Shown here piece by piece: positions 9,008 to 16,454 of a DNA stretch of 64,000 bases (position 1 is the stretch's first letter; each line of letters begins with the position of its first letter). Under the pieces are notes generated by a model. It had not been told where the DNA came from and searched no databases. It saw nothing but the letters and a program-made list of their open reading frames with translations. Source of the DNA: a virus. The stretch spans positions 20,370-84,369 of IMG/VR virus record IMGVR_UViG_3300034104_003402; one strand, written 5' to 3'. The position numbers and the translations under genes are program-made.

Positions 9008-9813
9008 TGTGTCACCGCCGGGTTTGTTAATTCGCTTATGGTAAGATCAATCAAACGATCAACATCATACTGTTCGTTTCGCACAGCAGAGTAGAAAATG
9101 TTTTTCCGATAGATTGACTCTCTGGTATTATCTTCTGTAACCATATCATTATAACTCAATCCAGAATACATGTAAAGTAATTCTATGAAATCTTTCACAT
9201 AAACCACTCTACCCGAACCAACAATCTCATCCACCCCTGCTGTAGCGTTTATGCTAGCATCAACCACCATTTGAGGATGCAACAGTTCTCGGTAATACTG
9301 AACATCCCCTATGGTGACGGGCTGCTTGTTTACGATGGATTTAAAAATCTTACCAAACAAGTATTGATCGCCTCGGTGAATGCTGTTGAAGTTGAAAGGA
9401 TAGAGAATGGAAACTTTAGGATACTTTTCCTTGTCTCTGAGAATTTGCGTTATATGCCACTTTGACTCGGTGTAATTGTTCTTGTGAAAAGAAACAGGGT
9501 CTGTAATCTTCACAGGGCCTGATGTGTTGTTCCACAGTTCCGCTGTAGAGTAATACACAATCTTATCTGTTACTTCTTGCAGTCTCTCTATAATTTGTAG
9601 AGTCTTATCTACATTAGTATTCCAAAACATATTACGAGTATTCTCGTCTATGGCATTTGCTAGATAAGTTCTTTGCTCGGCAAAACAAATGTATACTGCA
9701 TCCCACCTAGTTTTGGTTAGAGCATCTAAATCCAATTCTCTTGCTGAAACCTTTGCGTAGTTATCAGGAAAATAACGAGACAGTTGAGATGTGCTGCCTA
9801 ATACAAGATTCAT
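9004..9813 (-). CDS. NAD(P)-dependent sugar epimerase/reductase (extended SDR)
   Basis: 269 residues. Short-chain dehydrogenase fold: catalytic Ser in YYSTAELW and the YxxxK pair in NNYTESKW, followed by a YPFNFNS segment. The N-terminal nucleotide loop is degenerate (LVLGSTSQLS), shorter than GxxGxxG. Directly downstream of a glycosyltransferase and upstream of the ColD gene, so it may act on the ColD product as ColC does, or on another NDP-sugar. Confidence 0.75.
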   Translation of the reverse strand: MNLVLGSTSQLSRYFPDNYAKVSARELDLDALTKTRWDAVYICFAEQRTYLANAIDENTRNMFWNTNVDKTLQIIERLQEVTDKIVYYSTAELWNNTSGPVKITDPVSFHKNNYTESKWHITQILRDKEKYPKVSILYPFNFNSIHRGDQYLFGKIFKSIVNKQPVTIGDVQYYRELLHPQMVVDASINATAGVDEIVGSGRVVYVKDFIELLYMYSGLSYNDMVTEDNTRESIYRKNIFYSAVRNEQYDVDRLIDLTISELTNPAVTQ

Positions 9814-9816
9814 GGA

Positions 9817-10710
9817 TTATCCATTAACTGCAAGACCCTGAACTCTTTGCTCTAAAGCCTTAACCATTCCTCCCTTAAACGGTTCAGGTTCACGAGCAAC
9901 ACAATCCATATCAACGAGTTCTATATTCTTAATATCTCCGCCATGCTGATAGCAGAAATCGCGTAGACACCAAACTCTTTCGGGATTCATAAACATCTTG
10001 ATGCCCAACCAACGAATGCAATGATCTCCCCAACGCTTATAGAAGATGTTGCCCGTTTCTTCAATATGATTGAAATAGTTTTGATAGTTGTTGTCACGGA
10101 AGAAATCCATGTCTACAATTTCAAAATTAGTATTGTAGACTTCCATGTTCCATTCAAATTCTGAATTTAGAACTGTGGATTTGTTTGCTTCAATAAACTT
10201 CTTTGTGCTATCCCACAAGCCTTCGCAAGCCCAAGGAGCATCGTATTCTTCTCGTTCCATGAAAGCGTATTGATATCCATTAACTCGCATGACCTCAAAT
10301 GGATCACGGGTGATTTTGGACATGATAAACGAATCAGAATCCAATCTCATATACCACTTATACTTTGCCAAAGCGGGATGATTAAAGATTTGACCGCCAT
10401 AGAAACGACACATATGACGATATCCCATTCGGAATTGAGTGAGAGGAAGAGTATAGAGAGCCGGATCTTCAGATATTCCTTCAGGCAGAGAGAATTCCAA
10501 CTTTTCAAACTTTATGTTTGGTAGGAACCCAAAGGAAAGACTAAACTCTGTTAGCAGATTTGCTATATCTGCCTTGCTCAAATCATCATAGAAAACAACT
10601 ACAGGGTAGTTTGCATCCTTGTTGAAATTAGAATACAAGAAATTGATGCTGTGCTTAAAAATCCACAGATCGTTCTTTCGGGTCATGTATACAATTGCAG
10701 CGTTTTCCAT
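9817..10710 (-). CDS. GT15 (KRE2/MNT1)-like mannosyltransferase, copy 1
   Basis: 297 residues. The segments YRHMCRFYGGQIFNHP, YKWYMRLDSDSF and YNTNFEIVDMDFF, and FYKRWGDHCIRWLG match the signature order of fungal KRE2/MNT1 alpha-1,2-mannosyltransferases (MCRF-x-SG, Y-x-Y-x-WR-x-E/D-P/S-D, NFEI-x-DL-x-FFR, RWGDAPVH). Unlike the fungal enzymes it has no signal anchor, so it is cytoplasmic. It is a paralog of the next gene. Donor is presumed GDP-mannose, which also fits gmd in this genome. Confidence 0.8.
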   Translation of the reverse strand: MENAAIVYMTRKNDLWIFKHSINFLYSNFNKDANYPVVVFYDDLSKADIANLLTEFSLSFGFLPNIKFEKLEFSLPEGISEDPALYTLPLTQFRMGYRHMCRFYGGQIFNHPALAKYKWYMRLDSDSFIMSKITRDPFEVMRVNGYQYAFMEREEYDAPWACEGLWDSTKKFIEANKSTVLNSEFEWNMEVYNTNFEIVDMDFFRDNNYQNYFNHIEETGNIFYKRWGDHCIRWLGIKMFMNPERVWCLRDFCYQHGGDIKNIELVDMDCVAREPEPFKGGMVKALEQRVQGLAVNG

Positions 10711-10725
10711 AATATAAATCCTTTC

Positions 10726-11685
10726 TCACTCGCCCCAATTCAACCAATCAGGACCGCCTGCTCTATATCTATTCAAACCAAAAGTGATTCTTTCTAGACG
10801 GCTGTAACGATGTTGAAGATTTCCATCAACCAAGTTCATAATCTTCTCGGGGATTTCCTTGTTGGGCAAAGCACTCATGTTGCGTATCCAAGCATTGTGC
10901 TGATAGGTGATATCGTTAACCGCCCAAACCTTGCTTGGGTCTAACAACATCTTTACACCTAGCCAATGGATTGGAGCATCGCCCCATCTCTTATAGAAGA
11001 TGTTGCCTGTCTGATCTAACTGGTCAAAGTATGCCATATACTTTTCGCTTCTGAAGAACGAGAACTTGGCAATTTCAAAGTTTGTATAGAACAACCGACA
11101 ACTCCACTTTCCGTCAACCATGCTGTCTTCAAGGTCTTTAGTCATAGGAATATTGTGAGTCTTCATAAACCGCTCAGTTTCATCCCAAAGTCCTTCAACA
11201 ACGCTTGGAACTTCTCCGTCTTCGGTTGCCATGAAAGCATATTCTTTATCATTCTTTGCCATGTATTCAAACGGATCGTAATTGATCGGTGAATAGATGT
11301 AAGAATCGGAATCTAATCTCCAATAATAATCGTATTGTAGAAGACGAGGATCGCGGTAAATACCACCCGAATGATAACGGCACATGTGGCGATATCCCAT
11401 CCAAGCCTGATCCAAAGGAACAGTATACTTTGCTGGATCTTCTGAAACCCATTCAGGCATTACAAAATCCAAACGCTCAAACTTCAGATTTGGAATGAAT
11501 CCCAAGTTCTGATGTAGAGATACCATAAGATTGGAAATGGTTCCCTTATCAATATCATCGTGAAAAATCACAATAGGATATTCTCTGATATGCTTGAAAT
11601 TCCATCCAAGCATACTAAGACTGCGATACAAAAGAGGAACATCCCGCATTCGGGACATGTAAATAATCACACCATTTTCAGCCAT
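10726..11685 (-). CDS. GT15 (KRE2/MNT1)-like mannosyltransferase, copy 2
   Basis: 319 residues, paralog of the preceding gene. Motifs: YRHMCRYHSGGIYRDP, YDYYWRLDSDSY, FYTNFEIAKFSFFRSE, FYKRWGDAPIHWLG and a late DITYQH. RWGDAPIH is almost the fungal RWGDAPVH. No transmembrane anchor. The two copies have diverged clearly, suggesting different acceptors. It overlaps the next upstream gene by 8 bases. Confidence 0.82.
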   Translation of the reverse strand: MAENGVIIYMSRMRDVPLLYRSLSMLGWNFKHIREYPIVIFHDDIDKGTISNLMVSLHQNLGFIPNLKFERLDFVMPEWVSEDPAKYTVPLDQAWMGYRHMCRYHSGGIYRDPRLLQYDYYWRLDSDSYIYSPINYDPFEYMAKNDKEYAFMATEDGEVPSVVEGLWDETERFMKTHNIPMTKDLEDSMVDGKWSCRLFYTNFEIAKFSFFRSEKYMAYFDQLDQTGNIFYKRWGDAPIHWLGVKMLLDPSKVWAVNDITYQHNAWIRNMSALPNKEIPEKIMNLVDGNLQHRYSRLERITFGLNRYRAGGPDWLNWGE

Positions 11686-12337
11686 TGTTAATCCTCACTC
11701 TTTCCATGTTTTCCACAGATACGGGATTCTGCGGTCTTTGTGTTTCAGTTACTGTTGGAGACCAACTATAGTAACACATAACTTTATCAATAACAAGTTC
11801 TGTCTTTGCCTTTTTGCAAGCGTCAAGAGTAAATGCTGCATCTTCTGCCCAATTAGAATCGCCAAAGGCTACCGCCTGAGCAATCTCTCGCTTCCATAAA
11901 CACCATTGCCACGGTGGTCGCTTACAAGGAATTGTATTGCCGTTTTGATCTACAGCCAACTGGTCAAAAGGATGAACTTGATTGTGGGTCAGACTTGTTT
12001 TAACCAACCATGTCTTGCCTTGAATTGTGGCTTCTTGATTATAGCAAATCACATCTACATCTAGATCGTCGGTAATCTTTTCTCGTAAAGTTGCAATATA
12101 ATCATCCGCTACGGTGTCATCATCGTCTATGATGCACACATATCTTCCCGTTGCCATGCTCAATAGAAGAGACTTCTTTCTGCCGATAGACATCATCTTG
12201 TTGTCCATTAGAGACAGAACTTCCACATCTTTGGCATCTCCAATCTGAGTAAGCAACTTGGAATATAAAGGTTGTAGATACATTCGCATTCTGTTAGGAA
12301 TGCTAGGAATGCAAATACTAAGTTTAACAGAATTCAT
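11678..12337 (-). CDS. Family 2-like glycosyltransferase (paralog of 13660-14274)
   Basis: 219 residues. SICIPSIPNR at the N-terminus and CIIDDDDTVADDY in the middle (DxD metal site) mark a GT-A glycosyltransferase. The gene at 13660-14274 has the same plan (LILSIPSR, FLDDDDAVSEDY, RPPYHMCVW against RPPWQWCLW). It overlaps both neighbours, in the same transcript as GT15 and FkbM. Confidence 0.82.
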   Translation of the reverse strand: MNSVKLSICIPSIPNRMRMYLQPLYSKLLTQIGDAKDVEVLSLMDNKMMSIGRKKSLLLSMATGRYVCIIDDDDTVADDYIATLREKITDDLDVDVICYNQEATIQGKTWLVKTSLTHNQVHPFDQLAVDQNGNTIPCKRPPWQWCLWKREIAQAVAFGDSNWAEDAAFTLDACKKAKTELVIDKVMCYYSWSPTVTETQRPQNPVSVENMERVRINNG

Positions 12338-12951
12338 GCTTCCGCTCTTTTGTTGTTTTTATTAATCCAAACTTCGTTTATCCCTACCGTCATATCAAAC
12401 TCAAATCCATTTTCTACTAGAATCTGCTTGCACTCTTCGTAGTGCTTGTTTGAGGGGTGAGTTTCAATACAAATGATATAAACGGGAATAGACCAATCAA
12501 AAGTTTTAAGAATTCCTAATTCGCCACCTTCAACATCAATCACAAACAAATCAACTCGTTCAGGCTTTCCTACTTCTTTCAGCAAGGTTGTAAACGGTTT
12601 GCTTATCAGTTTAACATTATCTTCTTCACGGATAGTTTCATCTATGTGAGTATCAACAATACCTCCGCCAGAATCTCCACCGTTTCTAGTATTGAACACC
12701 ACTTCTCCATCTGTTTCCGAAATAGCATAATCGGAAAGGATGCAATTTGGTCTATTCCTCCTTAACCGTTGAAACTGATTCTTTTCAGGTTCAATCAGTA
12801 TTCCTCTCCAACCCAAACTATCTTCAAAAAACTTTGTGTTGGAATATTTGATTCCGTCCATAGCACCAAGTTCAATAAAGAATCCGTTCTTATAATTCAA
12901 ATACTTTTTCCAAAGTATAACATCTTCACTCTGCTGCGAATAAAAGTTCAT
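12334..12951 (-). CDS. FkbM-family methyltransferase
   Basis: 205 residues. FIELGAMDG is the SAM-binding loop, FEDSLGWRGILIEP the following strand, and DLFVIDVEGGELGIL the FkbM signature. Likely O-methylates a sugar or glycan. The N-terminus SQQSEDVIL is typical of the family. Overlapped by glycosyltransferases on both sides, so a glycan-capping methylation is the natural guess. Confidence 0.88.
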   Translation of the reverse strand: MNFYSQQSEDVILWKKYLNYKNGFFIELGAMDGIKYSNTKFFEDSLGWRGILIEPEKNQFQRLRRNRPNCILSDYAISETDGEVVFNTRNGGDSGGGIVDTHIDETIREEDNVKLISKPFTTLLKEVGKPERVDLFVIDVEGGELGILKTFDWSIPVYIICIETHPSNKHYEECKQILVENGFEFDMTVGINEVWINKNNKRAEA

Positions 12952-13673
12952 ACTGCCACCTCTAGGTCAAAATTCTTTTCTTTTCTTTCCAAAAACTTTT
13001 TTCTATCAACGGTCTGCCCAATTTGCATGTTACGAATCATCAACTCATCATGCCAAGGCTTAAAATTGTGGAAAATTGGTCTTCTGTCAATGTGCTTTAG
13101 AACACCCAACTGCGTGTAAACAATAGTTTGTTCATCATCACATGACTCTGAAATGTAATCAGGATGATAGATGTAACCAAACTTATCGTAGAGTTTTCTA
13201 CCAATTACAGGAAGAGTAATCAAGCCCTTCCATCCCTCGGGTCTGCCGTCAATCTTAGTTTCTAGTCTAGGATCAGTATTGTAATTGATTGCCCCGTAAA
13301 GATCGGGGAATTCGCGGAACATATCCTGAACGATAATATCATCCCAATGGTCTTCCATTGGTTCCATATCATCCGCTGTGGCTACAAGAATATCCCAAGG
13401 AGTGTTCGGGATGTCACGATTGATGGCAGCAATCTTACCCTTACTTTCACCATAAGAGTAGATTACATTAACCGTATCGCTTCTCTTGATGTCTAGGAAT
13501 CTTTGAATACCGCCGTTGTTGCACAGTATGTCGTCGGTGTCCATACTTACAACTAAAGTTATCTGATGCTTACCTGACAATTTCTCAAGGTAAGAATTCA
13601 AGTTCGCCATGAACTTGGATGGACGCTGACGAGTTGGATACTTTAAAAGAAGATGCTTCTTATCGCTTTGCAT
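12948..13673 (-). CDS. Glycosyltransferase-like protein (paralog of 14258-14947)
   Basis: 241 residues from the ATG at 13673, chosen because the paralog at 14258-14947 starts at the same place relative to LLKYPTRQRPSKF. Both contain a D(T/L)DD segment near residue 45, an ASDD/ATADDME segment and a FGYIYHPDYIS-like motif. Probably a GT-A fold glycosyltransferase. An upstream ATG at 13703 would lengthen it by 10 residues. Confidence 0.68.
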   Translation of the reverse strand: MQSDKKHLLLKYPTRQRPSKFMANLNSYLEKLSGKHQITLVVSMDTDDILCNNGGIQRFLDIKRSDTVNVIYSYGESKGKIAAINRDIPNTPWDILVATADDMEPMEDHWDDIIVQDMFREFPDLYGAINYNTDPRLETKIDGRPEGWKGLITLPVIGRKLYDKFGYIYHPDYISESCDDEQTIVYTQLGVLKHIDRRPIFHNFKPWHDELMIRNMQIGQTVDRKKFLERKEKNFDLEVAV

Positions 13674-14274
13674 ATTGTATACTTTCCGATGTTCTGTCAT
13701 CATATTGATAGTAGTGAAGCACTTTATCTAGGTGAGTTTCACTTGTCACAAACGGATACATTCGCATACACCAATCAATATCTTCTCCGTATGAAACGGC
13801 ACGGAATGGAATATTCTTTGCGATCTTGGTTGCCCACACGCACATGTGATACGGAGGACGCTTAATATCGCCTAGACTTCCATCAGGATTCTGCTTAAGT
13901 CCTTCGTGAGGATTACCCATACGGAAATCAACCTTGAACTCTCTGCCATTTACCGAGCAATGCTGTTCAAAACTAATCACATCGGCAGGCTTATTCTTCA
14001 AGGTTTCAATCAAGGTTGCAATATAATCTTCGGATACCGCGTCATCATCATCCAAAAATGCTATCCACTTACCTCTAGCAGATTGAATTAAAGCCTGACG
14101 CTTTTCGCCAATGCTCATGCTCTTGTTGTCTACAAGAGTTAGAACCTCAACGCAGGTCTCATTTCCAATCTGCTCCAACAAACGATTGTAAGTTGGAATC
14201 AGACACTTCTCAAGACGAGAGGGAATAGAAAGAATCAGAACACTTAGTAAGATTTCATTAGGAGGCGTTGGCAT
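13660..14274 (-). CDS. Family 2-like glycosyltransferase (paralog of 11678-12337)
   Basis: 204 residues from the ATG at 14274, which overlaps the previous gene by 17 bases; the longer frame above it is inside that gene. SVLILSIPSR and IAFLDDDDAVSEDY give the GT-A nucleotide-sugar and metal sites. Shares gene-wide similarity with 11678-12337. Donor unknown. Confidence 0.8.
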   Translation of the reverse strand: MPTPPNEILLSVLILSIPSRLEKCLIPTYNRLLEQIGNETCVEVLTLVDNKSMSIGEKRQALIQSARGKWIAFLDDDDAVSEDYIATLIETLKNKPADVISFEQHCSVNGREFKVDFRMGNPHEGLKQNPDGSLGDIKRPPYHMCVWATKIAKNIPFRAVSYGEDIDWCMRMYPFVTSETHLDKVLHYYQYDDRTSESIQYAKR

Positions 14275-14947
14275 GTTGTGACAAACCGAAGTTTGCTTCC
14301 TTTCTCTTTTGATACAAGGCTCCATCACGAGCGTAGAGTTCACGATTCTCGTTACGCATGTATAGAGCGTCAACACCAATCTCTATCCAAAAGTGACGAA
14401 TGATAACCTTGTCGATGTAGGTGGCTTTTCCTAGAATCCTGCTGACATCAGTAAATTCATTATCAGGATAAACACTAATGTATTCAGGATTGTAGATGTA
14501 ACCAAAACGATCAAAATACTTCTTGCCCATGATGCACAAAGTATTCAATCGTTCTCCCTGCTTACCATCGTTGTAGTGCAGAACACCATCACCATCAGGA
14601 TAGTAGGTCTGCATATCCTGCATGATAATATCATCGTAGCCTTGCATCTGAGGGATCATATCATCTGATGCTAGCAGGAGAACATCGTAATCTCCTGCGT
14701 GTTCCAAGTCGGCATTGATGGCTTGTATCTTGGTTTTTGAATTGCCCCAAAACGCCTTAACGGAATCGCCTTGCTTGGCAATCCAGTTACGAATACCAGG
14801 ATTATTCATAGTGGCATCATCAAGATCAAACGAACACAAAAACCGAACATCGTGCTTGCCGGATGCCATATTCTTATAGAGATTGAATACCTCCATGAAC
14901 TTAGCCGGACGCGATCTGCTTGGTAACTTAATCAGAAGTTTCGCCAT
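14258..14947 (-). CDS. Glycosyltransferase-like protein (paralog of 12948-13673)
   Basis: 229 residues. [12 protein letters not shown] at the start, CSFDLDDATM near residue 45, LLASDDMIP near 105 and FGYIYNPEYIS near 160 parallel the gene at 12948. Likely GT-A fold. First gene of the sugar cassette in transcription order, after the small gene next to uvsX. Confidence 0.68.
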   Translation of the reverse strand: MAKLLIKLPSRSRPAKFMEVFNLYKNMASGKHDVRFLCSFDLDDATMNNPGIRNWIAKQGDSVKAFWGNSKTKIQAINADLEHAGDYDVLLLASDDMIPQMQGYDDIIMQDMQTYYPDGDGVLHYNDGKQGERLNTLCIMGKKYFDRFGYIYNPEYISVYPDNEFTDVSRILGKATYIDKVIIRHFWIEIGVDALYMRNENRELYARDGALYQKRKEANFGLSQHANAS

Positions 14948-15227
14948 GTAGTTCTGCCTCCTCGTGGAATTCCTCTATAGTGCAGCGGTTAACGAGCACA
15001 GGAGTTCCTTCACCAAGATAGCCGCCTAGAGTGTTAACCTCTAACCACTCGTAGGCATCAACCACATCCATACCCTGCGCCACCAAAATGTCCAAGCACT
15101 TCTCGTAGTCATAAACAGCCACAGGCATGGTCTGACCAAACTTACGCAGGTTGCCTAAGAACGCGGCTTCAAACTCAGGATAGACGATTATCTCATCCTT
15201 CCGCTTCAACGGTTTCCGAGGGTTCAT
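14928..15227 (-). CDS. Hypothetical acidic protein
   Basis: 99 residues, unknown. Start at 15227 chosen because AAGGAG lies about nine bases upstream; a farther ATG at 15257 lacks this. It overlaps the 3' end of uvsX by 35 bases and the next gene by 20. No motif recognised. Confidence 0.6.
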   Translation of the reverse strand: MNPRKPLKRKDEIIVYPEFEAAFLGNLRKFGQTMPVAVYDYEKCLDILVAQGMDVVDAYEWLEVNTLGGYLGEGTPVLVNRCTIEEFHEEAELHGETSD

Positions 15228-16260
15228 TGGTGTTTGCTCCTTCCTGGTCGGAGCCATACTTGAACTCCTTGGCTGCTGCTGTTTCCAAAGCCTTCATCAC
15301 TTCTTCGGTGAAATACTTGGTTGGATTCTTCACAATCTGGCTTTCGAAGGCGGTTGTGCCGTTTGGCAATTCAATCTTGGTGGAAACCTTCTTGAACACT
15401 CCCTGCTTCAGAGCAAGGTCAACCAAACCGTAGTATCGGTCAAGTCCCTTATCAAAGGTTAGAAGAACATCAATCATCTTATTCTCTCGGGTAAGACGAC
15501 CCTTGTAGAGTTTGCAATGAACAATATTGCCAACCACTTCGTCATCCACCTTGTGCTTCTTCTTGGAAAGATAAACGATGGTTGAAGCCGCATACTTTAG
15601 TCCTGTGCCACCACCCATCTCCTTGGTTGGCACATACGCACCAACTACCTCGTAGGTGTGATTCGTAACAATCATAGGAATGTTATGCAGACCCAACTTC
15701 AAAGTAAGCACACGGAACGCACCCTTGATAACCTGAGCACGGGTCATGTCTCGCACTTCCTTGCCTTCAAGCGTGTCGTTGGTTTCCTTGCTGGTGCTCA
15801 ACATGCCTAGCGAATCCAACACCACAAAGAACGGCTTACGCTTCTTCTCATCCAACTTGCCGTAGTTATCAATAATTTGCAGCAACTGATGACGGAATTG
15901 CTCCACGGTTGCCACAGGGAATACGGCAACGCGATTCGGGTCAAGTCCGCGTGACTTAATCATGTCGCTAGTGACAGCCTGCTCGGAGTCAAAGTAAAGA
16001 ATCGCTCCTTCGGGATTATCGTTCAAGAACTGTGCGGCGATACCCAAAGCAAAATAGGTCTTGCCTGTGGCAGACTCGCCTGCAATACCTAGAATCTTAT
16101 TGTTGGCAATACCGCCAGTCAACGAGCCTGACAGAAGAGCGTTGAAAGAATACGAGCCAGTATCCACAAAGCCCGTGATATCTCCTTCAACTCCATCTTC
16201 GGCTAGCGAAGCAAACTCATTACCTGACGCACGAATCATACTCTTTAAAAAGTCACTCAT
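15193..16260 (-). CDS. uvsX: UvsX/RecA-family recombinase
   Basis: 355 residues. Walker A GESATGKT at 61-68, Walker [11 protein letters not shown] near 143, and the L2-like region [16 protein letters not shown]. It forms filaments on single-stranded DNA for recombination-dependent replication and repair, as in T4. The acidic C-terminal tail ([12 protein letters not shown]) is usual for the family, although this stretch is also overlapped by the next gene. It has its own early promoter. Confidence 0.95.
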   Translation of the reverse strand: MSDFLKSMIRASGNEFASLAEDGVEGDITGFVDTGSYSFNALLSGSLTGGIANNKILGIAGESATGKTYFALGIAAQFLNDNPEGAILYFDSEQAVTSDMIKSRGLDPNRVAVFPVATVEQFRHQLLQIIDNYGKLDEKKRKPFFVVLDSLGMLSTSKETNDTLEGKEVRDMTRAQVIKGAFRVLTLKLGLHNIPMIVTNHTYEVVGAYVPTKEMGGGTGLKYAASTIVYLSKKKHKVDDEVVGNIVHCKLYKGRLTRENKMIDVLLTFDKGLDRYYGLVDLALKQGVFKKVSTKIELPNGTTAFESQIVKNPTKYFTEEVMKALETAAAKEFKYGSDQEGANTNEPSETVEAEG

Positions 16261-16280
16261 TGTGTATTCTCCATTGTATT

Positions 16281-16309
16281 AGTGTATCACACTTTTTGTT
16301 TCCAGTCAA
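16281..16309 (-). promoter_or_regulatory. Sigma70-like early promoter for uvsX
   Basis: Minus-strand TTGACT, 17-base spacer, TACACT, about 20 bases before the uvsX ATG. The box lies over the last codons and stop of the small upstream gene. Confidence 0.65.
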
Positions 16310-16454
16310 GTCTTTTAAGAGCGTCCCTCACTCTTTTCCGTTTTTCTCGTAGTTCATGTTCATGGTATCGTTTATCTTTAATGTGTTCGGTTATTATGTG
16401 AAAAACCACTAATATTGTAAAGCATAAACTAGTTATAAAAATTATTCCATTCAT
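16287..16454 (-). CDS. Small membrane protein, one TM segment plus basic tail
   Basis: 55 residues, read directly from the sequence. Starts with an ATGA overlap on the polymerase stop. Residues 3-21 are hydrophobic (IIFITSLCFTILVVFHII) and the rest is strongly basic and charged, likely helical. Predicted Nout/Cin small inner-membrane protein. Function unknown. Confidence 0.55.
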   Translation of the reverse strand: MNGIIFITSLCFTILVVFHIITEHIKDKRYHEHELREKRKRVRDALKRLDWKQKV

